A stretch of 31,328 nucleotides of DNA from Vibrio tasmaniensis 1F-187 (lineage in GTDB: Bacteria > Pseudomonadota > Gammaproteobacteria > Enterobacterales > Vibrionaceae): NCBI RefSeq assembly GCF_000272405.2, contig NZ_AJZM02000417.1, positions 1-31,328 on the forward strand, written 5' to 3'. The notes beneath the pieces are model-generated. The model had not been told where the DNA came from. It made no database searches and saw only the letters and a program-made list of their open reading frames with translations. The position numbers and the translations under genes are program-made. Of the stretch, positions 8,114 through 15,698 are shown piece after piece; position 1 is the stretch's first letter, and every line of letters starts with the position of its first letter.

Positions 8114-8521
8114 ATGTCAGATGAAAAGCTCGCGCTAGAGTGGATGCGCCAACAAGCGCATAGAATTGATCCATATGTTATAAATCCATCATTTGATGAA
8201 TGCGTTGAGTTGCTTGAGCCTGCCTTTAAGAAGGGCAAGAGTGTCGCGCAGCTAAAATATCTATTATCAGAAGCGGATCGCCGAGCGGGAGCTGCCGAAC
8301 GTAAACATGCTGCTTTAAAGTTTGCTAAAGAAAAAAGCCCAAAGGCAGGTCAAAACCTTCGTCTGCAAAGCAAACTTCAACAAGTTCAATTGGCATTAAA
8401 GTTAGCAACTGGCGATAACAACATGACCATATCGCAGTTCTGCTCTGAATATGATGTCAGTAAGCGAGACGGCAACGAAGCGTGGAATGAAAAGTTGGTT
8501 GAGCAGAATAATAAGAAGTGA
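8114..8521 (+). CDS. Uncharacterised small basic protein
   Basis: I do not recognise this protein. From the ATG at 8114 it is 135 aa, Lys/Arg-rich, with no signal peptide or membrane segment. The middle (about residues 50-95, rich in Ala, Lys and Gln) is predicted mostly helical and could form a coiled coil. Two in-frame starts lie upstream (TTG at 8063, ATG at 8081), and no start has a good Shine-Dalgarno sequence, so the N-terminus is uncertain. It stands alone between two leftward genes. An internal segment (TISQFCSEYDVSKRDGNEAW) is vaguely helix-turn-helix-like, but this is not enough for a call. Confidence 0.6.
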   Translation: MSDEKLALEWMRQQAHRIDPYVINPSFDECVELLEPAFKKGKSVAQLKYLLSEADRRAGAAERKHAALKFAKEKSPKAGQNLRLQSKLQQVQLALKLATGDNNMTISQFCSEYDVSKRDGNEAWNEKLVEQNNKK

Positions 8522-8623
8522 TTTCGTGATGCCGTATATGGTTTAACTGAAGATCTGACAAGATTCACTTGCTTATGTATTCATTTAAAATCCTACCAAT
8601 AAATGTTGCTCAACGGTATTTCA

Positions 8624-8652
8624 AAAGCCTGAAGATCTTCTTTTCAGGCTTT
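8624..8652. terminator. Hairpin between convergent genes, likely terminator
   Basis: AAAGCCTGAA pairs with TTCAGGCTTT (10 bp, 9-nt loop). T-tracts on both strands are short, so termination strength is uncertain. It lies 100 bp past the rightward small gene. Confidence 0.55.
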
Positions 8653-8701
8653 GCTAACAGCTAGCTACTCATCAGCTCCGTCTTAGTCGTTAACCACTTC
8701 T

Positions 8702-8731
8702 AAAAATACCGATGAGTGAATATCAGGTATT
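8702..8731 (-). terminator. Terminator overlapping the stop of the AGE-like gene
   Basis: On the minus strand AATACCTGAT pairs with ATCGGTATT (one bulged T) over an 8-nt loop, followed by TTTTTA. The 5' arm overlaps the gene's own TAA stop codon. Confidence 0.55.
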
Positions 8732-10172
8732 AAGGTCGAATGTTGTTGAAACTGACCTTTTGCGTTCCATCGCTCTGATTCTCTAATTTAAGTACATCTC
8801 CTTGATAGTAATAAGGTTCCATTGGCATCTTGCTGTTAGTTGGCCTTGCGTAGTGAAGTACAGCGGGTTTACCTTCCTCTTGTCGAGCATATAAATAGCC
8901 AATCAGCGCATGTTCAAATTGGTGATAGCCATTGCCCCAATGGAACGCTTTAGTACGCTTAGGCTCAAGCCCAACGCCACCGTATTTATGATCTACCCAT
9001 ACATCATGAAAGGTGGGCAGGGTGTATTGCAGTACGTCTTTCATTGAACCATCGATAAGCGATACCGTCATCGCAGCTTGATCAAGCTCAGCCCATTCCC
9101 ATGATGACGCCCATTGGCTGTACGGTCTGCTTTGCCAGCCCGTGATATCTTGCCCTTGCCACATCTTCTGAAGTCGCTCGCCAAAGTAGTTAGATACATT
9201 GGCAAAATCTTTTTGATATTGCGCCTGAGCCAAAGTGTGTTTCATACCGTCTAAACCAAACTCAGACCAATCGGAATTTTTTAATGCATGACCAGTTAGA
9301 TAGGTCATCCAATATGCTTTAATGGTGTGCCCAAAATCATTGTGATTGGCATTCTGCATCATTGCCGCTTTGTCGTGAATTGCGCCGTAGAAGCGTTGTT
9401 CATCTTCAGAGTGGTAGTGATCAATCATGGCTTGCGTGAGCCAGTTTAAGTCATCAAGCCATTTGGCTTTGACGGGCTCTTTGAGCAGAGGAGCGACTAA
9501 CAACAGGTAGCCGTTTATTTGATCAAGTTGCGCGACCAGTTCACGTCGTTTTGCACTGCCATCTTCACCGTCGGCGAGTACCCAAGCAAGACCGCGGTTG
9601 TCGCTAAGTCGATATATATCAAAGATAAAAGCTTGTTGGGCGATGAGTGCTTCTTCTACCTTTTTGTTTTGGGTCAGGTAGTAGTACATCGCGAGTCCAA
9701 CCAGCGCATACGCTTGATCTTGAGAGGTACGTTGCTGCCAATCTTGACCCGCTTTTCCCTCTTTTGTGTAGCCAATAAAGCCACCATTTTTCTTATCTTC
9801 TAGTTGATCAATGAGGTAGTAGGCACCTTGCTTGGCAAGCGCTAAAGCTTGTTTGTCTCCAGTAAGGTGATAGAGCACGCCGTAGGCATAGGTTTGGCGT
9901 GATTTCATACGCGTAAACTCCTTGCCAAAGTGGGGAGTGATCCAGCCTCTGTTCAATTCAGGACACACATCAGATACATCGCGCAAGGTACCATCATCGC
10001 AGCGGAAAGTAGGGAAATTGCCTATCGGTTCTCCCTGTGCGCTCGGCATAAGCCAGTAAGGTGCGAGCCCTTCAGAAGCATGATTGATCCAGTCTTCCCC
10101 AGAGGGAAGGGTGACATTGGCAGATACGGCCAAGCTAGTGACACTGAGTAATGCGATGGTTGCTCGTAACAT
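8730..10172 (-). CDS. Exported AGE-family (N-acylglucosamine 2-epimerase-like) protein
   Basis: This 480-aa protein has an (alpha/alpha)6-barrel style and a clear signal peptide (MLRATIALLSVTSLAVSA, probable cleavage near residue 18). Barrel motifs resemble AGE-family sugar epimerases/isomerases: TYAYGVLYHLTGD near 94, NDFGHTIKAYW near 278-288 and FHWGNGYHQFEHALIGYLYA near 410-429. His282 and His421 are the likely catalytic pair by analogy with the family. Characterised AGE enzymes are mostly cytoplasmic, so periplasmic export is unusual. Two Cys near residues 58 and 70 could form a disulfide. No transporter or polysaccharide gene is adjacent. The ATG at 10172 has a weak ribosome site but gives a proper signal sequence. 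Confidence 0.75.
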   Translation of the reverse strand: MLRATIALLSVTSLAVSANVTLPSGEDWINHASEGLAPYWLMPSAQGEPIGNFPTFRCDDGTLRDVSDVCPELNRGWITPHFGKEFTRMKSRQTYAYGVLYHLTGDKQALALAKQGAYYLIDQLEDKKNGGFIGYTKEGKAGQDWQQRTSQDQAYALVGLAMYYYLTQNKKVEEALIAQQAFIFDIYRLSDNRGLAWVLADGEDGSAKRRELVAQLDQINGYLLLVAPLLKEPVKAKWLDDLNWLTQAMIDHYHSEDEQRFYGAIHDKAAMMQNANHNDFGHTIKAYWMTYLTGHALKNSDWSEFGLDGMKHTLAQAQYQKDFANVSNYFGERLQKMWQGQDITGWQSRPYSQWASSWEWAELDQAAMTVSLIDGSMKDVLQYTLPTFHDVWVDHKYGGVGLEPKRTKAFHWGNGYHQFEHALIGYLYARQEEGKPAVLHYARPTNSKMPMEPYYYQGDVLKLENQSDGTQKVSFNNIRP

Positions 10173-10226
10173 AACGTTTATCTTAACTATTTGAATTTAG
10201 TTGAATATAAACAATCACATCTGCAC

Positions 10227-10248
10227 ATTGTGATTAGGCGATCACAAT
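10227..10248. promoter_or_regulatory. Palindromic operator candidate upstream of the AGE-like gene
   Basis: ATTGTGAT and ATCACAAT are perfect inverted arms separated by TAGGCG. The half-sites look CRP-like, but TGTGA and TCACA are 8 bp apart rather than 6, so another regulator is at least as likely. It lies 55 bp upstream of the leftward AGE-like start. Confidence 0.5.
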
Positions 10249-10316
10249 CGACCAAATTATTTGTGGTGTAGATGTAGGACTATCTGGGTTTTACTCATTT
10301 CAATATTGCAAATAAA

Positions 10317-10347
10317 CAATAAATTATCGTTTATCGATAAATTATTG
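10317..10347. promoter_or_regulatory. Near-perfect AT-rich inverted repeat upstream of the DUF2975 operon
   Basis: CAATAAATTATCG and CGATAAATTATTG pair at 12 of 13 positions across a 5-nt centre, 59 bp before the ATG of the DUF2975 gene. It could be an operator, possibly for the HTH protein encoded in the same operon (inference). Confidence 0.4.
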
Positions 10348-10405
10348 TTGATCATCGTTTATTTTGATCTTAATATTCTTCCATCAACTCAACAGGAATA
10401 TAAGT

Positions 10406-10969
10406 ATGTCTAAGATTCAAAAACAAAGTCGCCGTGTGCGAATGCTACTGCAGTCCTTTCTTGCACTCACTCCGATCATGGTGTGTTACTTCTGGCTAAC
10501 TGTTCAAACACCCTATGACTTTCTTAGTGAGATGGGCATTGTTCAGTTTTCCATCGAGATGGACTACTTTATAACCTCTCCACTCACAGTCTCTCCACTT
10601 ACTACGACAACAAGAATCATCGCAATGTTCACCAGTTTGGCGATGTCGAGCATTCTTATGTATGCATTAACGGTTCTGATACGCCTATTCCGTAACTATG
10701 AGCGAGGTGAAATCTTCTCTTTAGAAAACGCAATGTCCTATCAGAAACTCGGATATAGCTTGTTTTATTGGGTATTAGGTTCAGTTATCTATGGTTCATT
10801 GATGTCAGTGATTCTGTCGTTCAATAATCCACCAGGTGACCGTATCTTTGAGATTAGTTTCGTTGGTATGGACTTTTTAACACTGATATTGGGTATAATT
10901 ATTTTGATCATCTCGTGGGTGATGAAAGAAGGTTATATTCTGGCTGACGAACATAGCCAAACCATTTAA
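10406..10969 (+). CDS. DUF2975 membrane protein
   Basis: This 187-aa inner-membrane protein has four predicted transmembrane segments, near residues 12-32, 70-92, 114-140 and 150-172. It contains RLFRNYERGEIFSLENAMSYQKLGY between segments 2 and 3, typical of DUF2975. Such proteins are commonly paired with a small YozG-type HTH regulator, as here, where the HTH gene starts 11 bp after this stop. The function of the pair is unknown. The start at 10364 would prepend 14 residues; the ATG at 10406 is preferred because AGGA lies upstream at 10393 and the N-terminus is then MSKIQKQSRRVRML. Confidence 0.82.
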   Translation: MSKIQKQSRRVRMLLQSFLALTPIMVCYFWLTVQTPYDFLSEMGIVQFSIEMDYFITSPLTVSPLTTTTRIIAMFTSLAMSSILMYALTVLIRLFRNYERGEIFSLENAMSYQKLGYSLFYWVLGSVIYGSLMSVILSFNNPPGDRIFEISFVGMDFLTLILGIIILIISWVMKEGYILADEHSQTI

Positions 10970-10979
10970 AGGACTTGTC

Positions 10980-11213
10980 ATGACTATCCGCATTAATTTA
11001 GACATTATGATGGCCAAACGGAAAATGCGATTAAAGACATTGGCAAAAGAAGTTGGGATAACAGAAGCCAACTTGTCCGTATTAAAAAATGATAAAGCCA
11101 AAGCCGTAAGGCTATCGACGCTCGACAAGCTGTGTGAAGTTTTAGAGTGCCAACCTGGTGATATTTTAGAATTTGAACCGAATGATCATAAAGACGGCAT
11201 TGCGGCAGAATAG
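10980..11213 (+). CDS. Small XRE/Cro-type HTH regulator (YozG-like)
   Basis: This 77-aa DNA-binding protein consists almost entirely of one helix-turn-helix: KTLAKEVGITEANLSVLKNDKAKAVRLSTLDKLCEVL spans the helices, followed by CQPGDILEF, the signature ending of YozG-like regulators. AAAGGA precedes the ATG. With the DUF2975 gene it forms a two-gene operon closed by a strong terminator. It probably autoregulates the operon (inference from family behaviour); the inverted repeat at 10317-10347 is a candidate site. Confidence 0.88.
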   Translation: MTIRINLDIMMAKRKMRLKTLAKEVGITEANLSVLKNDKAKAVRLSTLDKLCEVLECQPGDILEFEPNDHKDGIAAE

Positions 11214-11252
11214 CCAGTAAGGAAATCGCTTTCAAATCATCTAATAATGAAC

Positions 11253-11282
11253 GAGTCTCGATATCGCATCGAGACTCTTTTT
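11253..11282 (+). terminator. Terminator of the DUF2975-HTH operon
   Basis: GAGTCTCGAT pairs with ATCGAGACTC (10 bp, 5-nt loop), followed by TTTTT. It is rightward only, because the minus strand has no T-run. Confidence 0.92.
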
Positions 11283-11289
11283 AATCTAT

Positions 11290-11937
11290 TTATACCGGCT
11301 CTCCCGCCTCGTCCTCTTCAACCACATCGGTTTCTAAGCTCGCTTCTGCCAACCATTTTTTTACTGATGGGCTGTTGAGTACACGTTGCTGATACTGTGA
11401 TGCCTTCTCTGAAAGTTTGATGCCATAGGTTTCAACGCGTAATGCCACCGGTGCAAACATCGCATCGGCAATCGACCATTCACCAAACAACCAACCTTCT
11501 GGATATTGTTCCATTTGCGTCGACCATATGGCATCAATACGGGCGATGTCTTTCAATGCCTCTCCACTCAAAGTAAGCTTTCGTTGAGCGCGGCAGTTCA
11601 TCGGCATTTCATTTCTTACGGCAAAAAATCCAGAGTGCATCTCTGCAGAAATTGCTCGGGCATGGGCGCGTTCTTTCACGGATTTAGGCCATGCTGCGCT
11701 GTCCAAGTAGGCTTCGTTAACGTATTCGAGAATCGCCAGTGAATCCCACACAGCAACGTCACCGTCAACTAGGGTTGGAACTTTGGCTGTTGGTGTCACT
11801 GAAGCTAGTGTGTCGTAAAAATCAGACGTGAATAGCTTGAGCTTGATGATTTCCGCATTTAGGTTGTAGTTGTCGAATATTAGCCATGCGCGTAATGACC
11901 AAGTTGAGTAGTTCTGGTTTCCAATATAAAGCTGCAT
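11290..11937 (-). CDS. Glutathione S-transferase family protein
   Basis: This 215-aa soluble GST has an N-terminal thioredoxin-like domain (residues 1-80) and an all-helical C-terminal domain. YSTWSLRAWL (residues 10-19) supplies the likely catalytic Ser that activates glutathione, TAKVPTLVDGD carries the cis-Pro, and VWDSLAILEYV (about 63-73) contains the Glu/Asp-Ser glutathione-binding motif. The C-terminus is acidic (VVEEDEAGEPV). AAGGAAG precedes the ATG. It is divergent from a LysR gene, the usual arrangement of regulator and target, with phased repeats in the gap. The electrophilic substrate is unknown. Confidence 0.9.
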   Translation of the reverse strand: MQLYIGNQNYSTWSLRAWLIFDNYNLNAEIIKLKLFTSDFYDTLASVTPTAKVPTLVDGDVAVWDSLAILEYVNEAYLDSAAWPKSVKERAHARAISAEMHSGFFAVRNEMPMNCRAQRKLTLSGEALKDIARIDAIWSTQMEQYPEGWLFGEWSIADAMFAPVALRVETYGIKLSEKASQYQQRVLNSPSVKKWLAEASLETDVVEEDEAGEPV

Positions 11938-11967
11938 AGTTGCTTCCTTGCGTTTAGTGTGGATGCT

Positions 11968-12020
11968 TTGAGACTTAGGGTAAGGTATTGAGCCTTAGGG
12001 GCATGCATTTGAGCTTAGGG
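11968..12020. promoter_or_regulatory. Three phased direct repeats in the GST/LysR divergent region
   Basis: TTGAGACTTAGGG (11968-11980), TTGAGCCTTAGGG (11988-12000) and TTGAGCTTAGGG (12009-12020) recur at 20- and 21-bp steps, about two helical turns, so they sit on the same DNA face. This suggests cooperative binding sites for the adjacent LysR protein or another regulator. They could also be a minor tandem duplication. Confidence 0.6.
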
Positions 12021-12093
12021 GATTGTATTGCGGCGCACTAACGGATAATTTTGATGCAATACATTAATAAAAACGATGGGTGGTGATTTCAAT

Positions 12094-12927
12094 ATGGATA
12101 TTGATGCTTTGCGAGGCTTTCTCGCGTTTGTAGAAACCAGTAGCTTTACTCGTGCAGCGAAACAGATAAATCGCACCCAATCGGCATTCAGTGCGCAGAT
12201 GCGCAAACTGGAAGAAGAACTCAACGTGACCCTTTTCCAGAAAGAAGGCCGTAATCTCGTGCTGACAGAGGCTGGCTTAGCGCTGCGTTCTCATGCTGAA
12301 CAGTTGGTCGCCCTCCACAATACCGCCCTCAAGCAAGTAAAGCGTTACGAAGACAAACAACCTCTAAGACTCGGTTGCCCTGAAGACTACAATGACACTA
12401 TTGTGCCAAAAGTGATTCGCCTGTTGCAGAAAGCAGAACCCACCTGTTCTATTCAAGTATTCAGCCTACCAAGTATTACGCTCAGAGAGTGGTTGGATGA
12501 TGGTAGGCTTGATGCTGCAATTGTCACCCGAGCGCCTGACAGTGAAGAGGGCTATTGGCTTACCAGTGATGTGGGAGTATGGATAAGCAGCCCAGACTAT
12601 GTGTTCGATGATTCTAAACCCGTCCCACTAGCCTTGTTTCAGACCGATTGTAAGTATCACGCAGCAGCAGTGAATGGTTTAACTAAACAGGGTACGCCTT
12701 ATCAGTTGTTGGCGTGCAGTAATACCGCTTCGGCGCAACGTGCCATTGTTAAGGCAGGTTTAGCGATTGGCGCGATGGGTAAGCTGAGTGTGACTTCTGA
12801 TTTGAACATTCTGGAAGATATGCCACCACTGCCTTCGGTGGATATTGTGCTGATCCTAGCGAGCAAACATCACCCAGTGTTAGACAAAGAAGTGCTGAAT
12901 CAACTTGTGGAGTTGGATTCTGAGTAG
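12094..12927 (+). CDS. LysR family transcriptional regulator
   Basis: This 277-aa LysR-type regulator has an N-terminal winged helix-turn-helix (residues 1-62: MDIDALRGFLAFVETSSFTR ... LTEAGLALRSHA) and a C-terminal periplasmic-binding-like effector domain (about 85-275). The ATG at 12094 gives the canonical LysR N-terminus and has GGTGGTGA upstream; the start at 12076 adds six unneeded residues. It is divergent from the GST gene with a 156-bp gap, so it probably controls that gene and itself. The effector is unknown. Confidence 0.9.
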   Translation: MDIDALRGFLAFVETSSFTRAAKQINRTQSAFSAQMRKLEEELNVTLFQKEGRNLVLTEAGLALRSHAEQLVALHNTALKQVKRYEDKQPLRLGCPEDYNDTIVPKVIRLLQKAEPTCSIQVFSLPSITLREWLDDGRLDAAIVTRAPDSEEGYWLTSDVGVWISSPDYVFDDSKPVPLALFQTDCKYHAAAVNGLTKQGTPYQLLACSNTASAQRAIVKAGLAIGAMGKLSVTSDLNILEDMPPLPSVDIVLILASKHHPVLDKEVLNQLVELDSE

Positions 12928-13014
12928 CTTTGTTAGGTGAGCTTGGTTCGGTAAAATCTAATAGATGAACTGCAATCGATGAGTTTGAAGCTGAGCGGGA
13001 ATTAAGAAATGAAG

Positions 13015-13049
13015 AGGCCGAGAACATTGCGTTTCTCGGCCTTATTTTT
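13015..13049 (+). terminator. Terminator between LysR and chemoreceptor genes
   Basis: AGGCCGAGAA pairs with TTCTCGGCCT (10 bp, 8-nt loop), followed by a T-rich tract (TATTTTTA). It is best oriented for the rightward LysR gene and may also stop the leftward chemoreceptor transcript. Confidence 0.8.
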
Positions 13050-13068
13050 ATGGAAGACTGAACGTGAG

Positions 13069-15291
13069 TTAAGAGAGCTTAAACTTACTCAATTCTCCGT
13101 GTAAATCTCCAGCTTTTACGGTCAGCTCATTACTGATTGCTACTGATGAAGTCATGGTGTCCATCACTTCTACTGCTGTGTCATTGATGATCACGACATT
13201 GCGGTTAATCTCTTCTGACACAGAGCTTTGTTCTTCAGCCGCGGAAGCGATCTGATTGTTCATGTCATTAATCACTTCAATCGCTTGGTTGATTTCAGAC
13301 AAGGCTTGATGTGCAGCTTCGGTTTCACTTTTTGTGTTGTTCGCTTGATTCTGGCTTTGCTCCATCAGTACCACAATAGATTGAGTCTCTTGTTCTAAGC
13401 GAGCCAACATAGAGCGAATCTCTTCTGTTGAACCTTGAGTTCGATTCGCTAGGTTACGAACCTCATCAGCAACCACTGCAAAGCCTCGACCAGCCTCACC
13501 TGCACGAGCTGCCTCAATCGCGGCATTCAGTGCAAGTAAGTTAGTTTGCTCTGCAATGCCACCAATCTCGCTCAAGATACCCTGAATAGCGGTGCTCGAA
13601 TCGACTAAGTTCTGTGTTTGTTGCTGCGCATCGTTAACCTGTACAGCCAAGCTGTCTACAGCACTGGCGGCATTGTCCATGCGCGTCATACCATTGAGAC
13701 TGTTGCTTTGCACTTGGCTTGCAGCTGCCGCTGCTTGAACCGCTGAGTTCGCCACTTCTTGCGCTGTTGCACTCATTTCATTGATAGCGGTGGCAAGTGA
13801 GTTCACTTCGTTAACTTGAGAATTCAGCTGGTCACGTGAAACTTCAGCACGAGCTTGGCCTTCTGTCGCGTTTTTATCCACTTGGTCAGCTGTTACCATC
13901 ACGGTAAGTAGCATCTCTTGTATGCGAGATAGGAAGGTATTGAACCAGTGTGCAAGCTGAGCGGTTTCATCCTTACCTTTCACTTCAATGCGATAAGTCA
14001 AGTCACCTTCACCCTGTGCTGCATCTTTAAAGCGTTCCACTAAGTTGTTCAAAACCTTGCCCAAAGAGTTAGCAATGAATGCCATCGAGGCAATGCCTAG
14101 AAGAGCGGCGATGATTCCCGCCCACACACCTTTTTCAAGTGCTTTTGAATTCTGAGCATCACTCCACTCGGTGTAGTCATTGACGCTTTTGGCTAGGTGA
14201 CTACTAGGAACAGACACCATGACTACCCATGGCGCATCACTGGTATCAATGGCAGTAATCGCGTACTCATCGCCGCCGAAAGTCACAAGACCGGCGCCTT
14301 CTCTGTTAGCGATAGACTGAATCTTTGACCATTCAGATTCCAATTCAGAAGAGACTTTTTTACCCACCATATTTCCAGCTTGGCTGTTGGCCAGTGTAAT
14401 GCCTTTCCATGAAGTGATTAGGATTTTTCCTTGGCCATCAAACAGGTTACGCGCAAGTAACTCACTTTGGCTTTGGAGTTCATGTAGGGACAAATCAAAG
14501 CCTAGCGAGCCGATGATTTTTCCGTCATGTTTGATTGGTTGGCTGATGGTGGTAATGAGCTCTTGTTTGCCGCGCACTGAATAAAAATACGGTTCCATCA
14601 CAAACGTTTTACCTGTTTGATATGGCATTAAGTGCCAGTCATCTTTGCGCTCACCGTTGCTGTTGAGATCGGTATTGCTAAAGCTTTCCATTGCGACAGC
14701 ATCAAAGCTGTTCTGGTCATTGGGAGAGAAGAAAGGCGCAAGGTAGCCCTGACTGTTAAAACCTAACTCAGTGTTTGAGCCAGATTCGATATTCGAGTCT
14801 GATTCTGTGTTAATGCTCAGTTCCGTGTTCGAGTCTTGTTGGTTATCTGAAATCAGCGACGTCTCTGAGCCATTTTCGCTGTTCACGTTGAGCTCGTTAT
14901 TCAAGACAGACTGTTGTGACCATGTCTTATCCTCCCAAACCATGTAACCCGCAAATACAGCTTTGTTTTGTGCTTCCAGTGCCGCAGTAAACTGTTTCAC
15001 GATAAGCTCTGCACTTGCGTCGGTTTCTGAACTTAATTCGATGATTGAGCGCACTTGCTTAAGGTTCGCTAATACGGGATTAAGCTGGTTAGCGATGTTC
15101 AAACCTTGTTGAAGTGCCGTGTTTTGTAAATCCGTAGCGGTGGCCTCTGTCAGCTGCGTTTTTACTTTTTCAGTGACTTGTTTATTCACATCGGTAAATG
15201 CGTTGGTCGTCATTCCCATGGCGATTAACAGAGTGAAAGCCATCGCTCCGCCCGCACTCACCGCAATTCGCGTTCGTATACTGTTAAACAT
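13069..15291 (-). CDS. Methyl-accepting chemotaxis protein with dCache-like sensor
   Basis: This 740-aa inner-membrane chemoreceptor has an N-terminal transmembrane helix (about 10-30) and a periplasmic dCache-like sensor (about 35-375, with [20 protein letters not shown] and a second lobe around [15 protein letters not shown]). A second transmembrane helix (about 390-412) is followed by a HAMP domain with [14 protein letters not shown]. The long cytoplasmic signalling hairpin carries the conserved tip [20 protein letters not shown]. It should control CheA and flagellar switching; the ligand is unknown. The sensor holds a roughly 55-residue Asn/Ser/Glu-rich insert (about 126-180) with a hexapeptide repeat, not expected in this domain. 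The ATG at 15291 has AGAGAG upstream. It is a single-gene unit. Confidence 0.9.
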   Translation of the reverse strand: MFNSIRTRIAVSAGGAMAFTLLIAMGMTTNAFTDVNKQVTEKVKTQLTEATATDLQNTALQQGLNIANQLNPVLANLKQVRSIIELSSETDASAELIVKQFTAALEAQNKAVFAGYMVWEDKTWSQQSVLNNELNVNSENGSETSLISDNQQDSNTELSINTESDSNIESGSNTELGFNSQGYLAPFFSPNDQNSFDAVAMESFSNTDLNSNGERKDDWHLMPYQTGKTFVMEPYFYSVRGKQELITTISQPIKHDGKIIGSLGFDLSLHELQSQSELLARNLFDGQGKILITSWKGITLANSQAGNMVGKKVSSELESEWSKIQSIANREGAGLVTFGGDEYAITAIDTSDAPWVVMVSVPSSHLAKSVNDYTEWSDAQNSKALEKGVWAGIIAALLGIASMAFIANSLGKVLNNLVERFKDAAQGEGDLTYRIEVKGKDETAQLAHWFNTFLSRIQEMLLTVMVTADQVDKNATEGQARAEVSRDQLNSQVNEVNSLATAINEMSATAQEVANSAVQAAAAASQVQSNSLNGMTRMDNAASAVDSLAVQVNDAQQQTQNLVDSSTAIQGILSEIGGIAEQTNLLALNAAIEAARAGEAGRGFAVVADEVRNLANRTQGSTEEIRSMLARLEQETQSIVVLMEQSQNQANNTKSETEAAHQALSEINQAIEVINDMNNQIASAAEEQSSVSEEINRNVVIINDTAVEVMDTMTSSVAISNELTVKAGDLHGELSKFKLS
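14767..14838. repeat. Four degenerate 18-bp tandem repeats in the chemoreceptor sensor
   Basis: In the coding direction, four in-frame 18-bp units encode [18 protein letters not shown] and SGSNTE (residues 152-175). The units have diverged at wobble and some first positions, so the array is not brand new. Its period is a multiple of three. Confidence 0.85.
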
Positions 15292-15698
15292 ATTATCTCT
15301 CTAACCAAATAGTGGTAGTTTTTCAGAGATTTTAAACAAGATACGTGAATGGAAAATTCTAAATAATGAACACAATAAGAATAGGGTGATTAAAAATATA
15401 AATAGGATGGTATAACGCTCCGGATTATGTCTTTTAGAGAGGAACAATAAGATAGGTGTATGGCTGTTTTTATTCCATTATCTAATTGTATTTGTTGATG
15501 TTTTATACTTGATGCCGTTTTTAATTTCCTGGTAAATCAGGAGGTTGTAGTTTGAGGGTGTTGTGGATATATATTGCTCATTATATGACATCAGTCACGT
15601 TTTAATTTCATCCGAAGTATTGAATACCCACTTAAAAAGTATGTATTTATACTTTGCAGACTAAATTCAAGTAACTGGACCATTGATCATCTTGATTA
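15292..15698. other. Intergenic region upstream of the chemoreceptor
   Basis: This is about 400 bp of AT-rich sequence. It should hold the leftward chemoreceptor promoter, but I see no convincing flagellar sigma-28 box. A weak AAAGTAT/ATACTTT hairpin (15636-15655) with minus-strand T's could terminate the sigma-54 regulator gene that stops at 15699. No gene or RNA is recognisable. Confidence 0.35.

Noticed and set aside
10227..10248. Canonical CRP site
   Set aside because: Spacing between TGTGA and TCACA is 8 bp, not 6.
14767..14838. CRISPR-like array
   Set aside because: Units are 18 bp, contiguous, in frame and degenerate; there are no spacers.
15292..15698. sigma-28 promoter for the chemoreceptor
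   Set aside because: No GCCGATAA-like box found on the minus strand.
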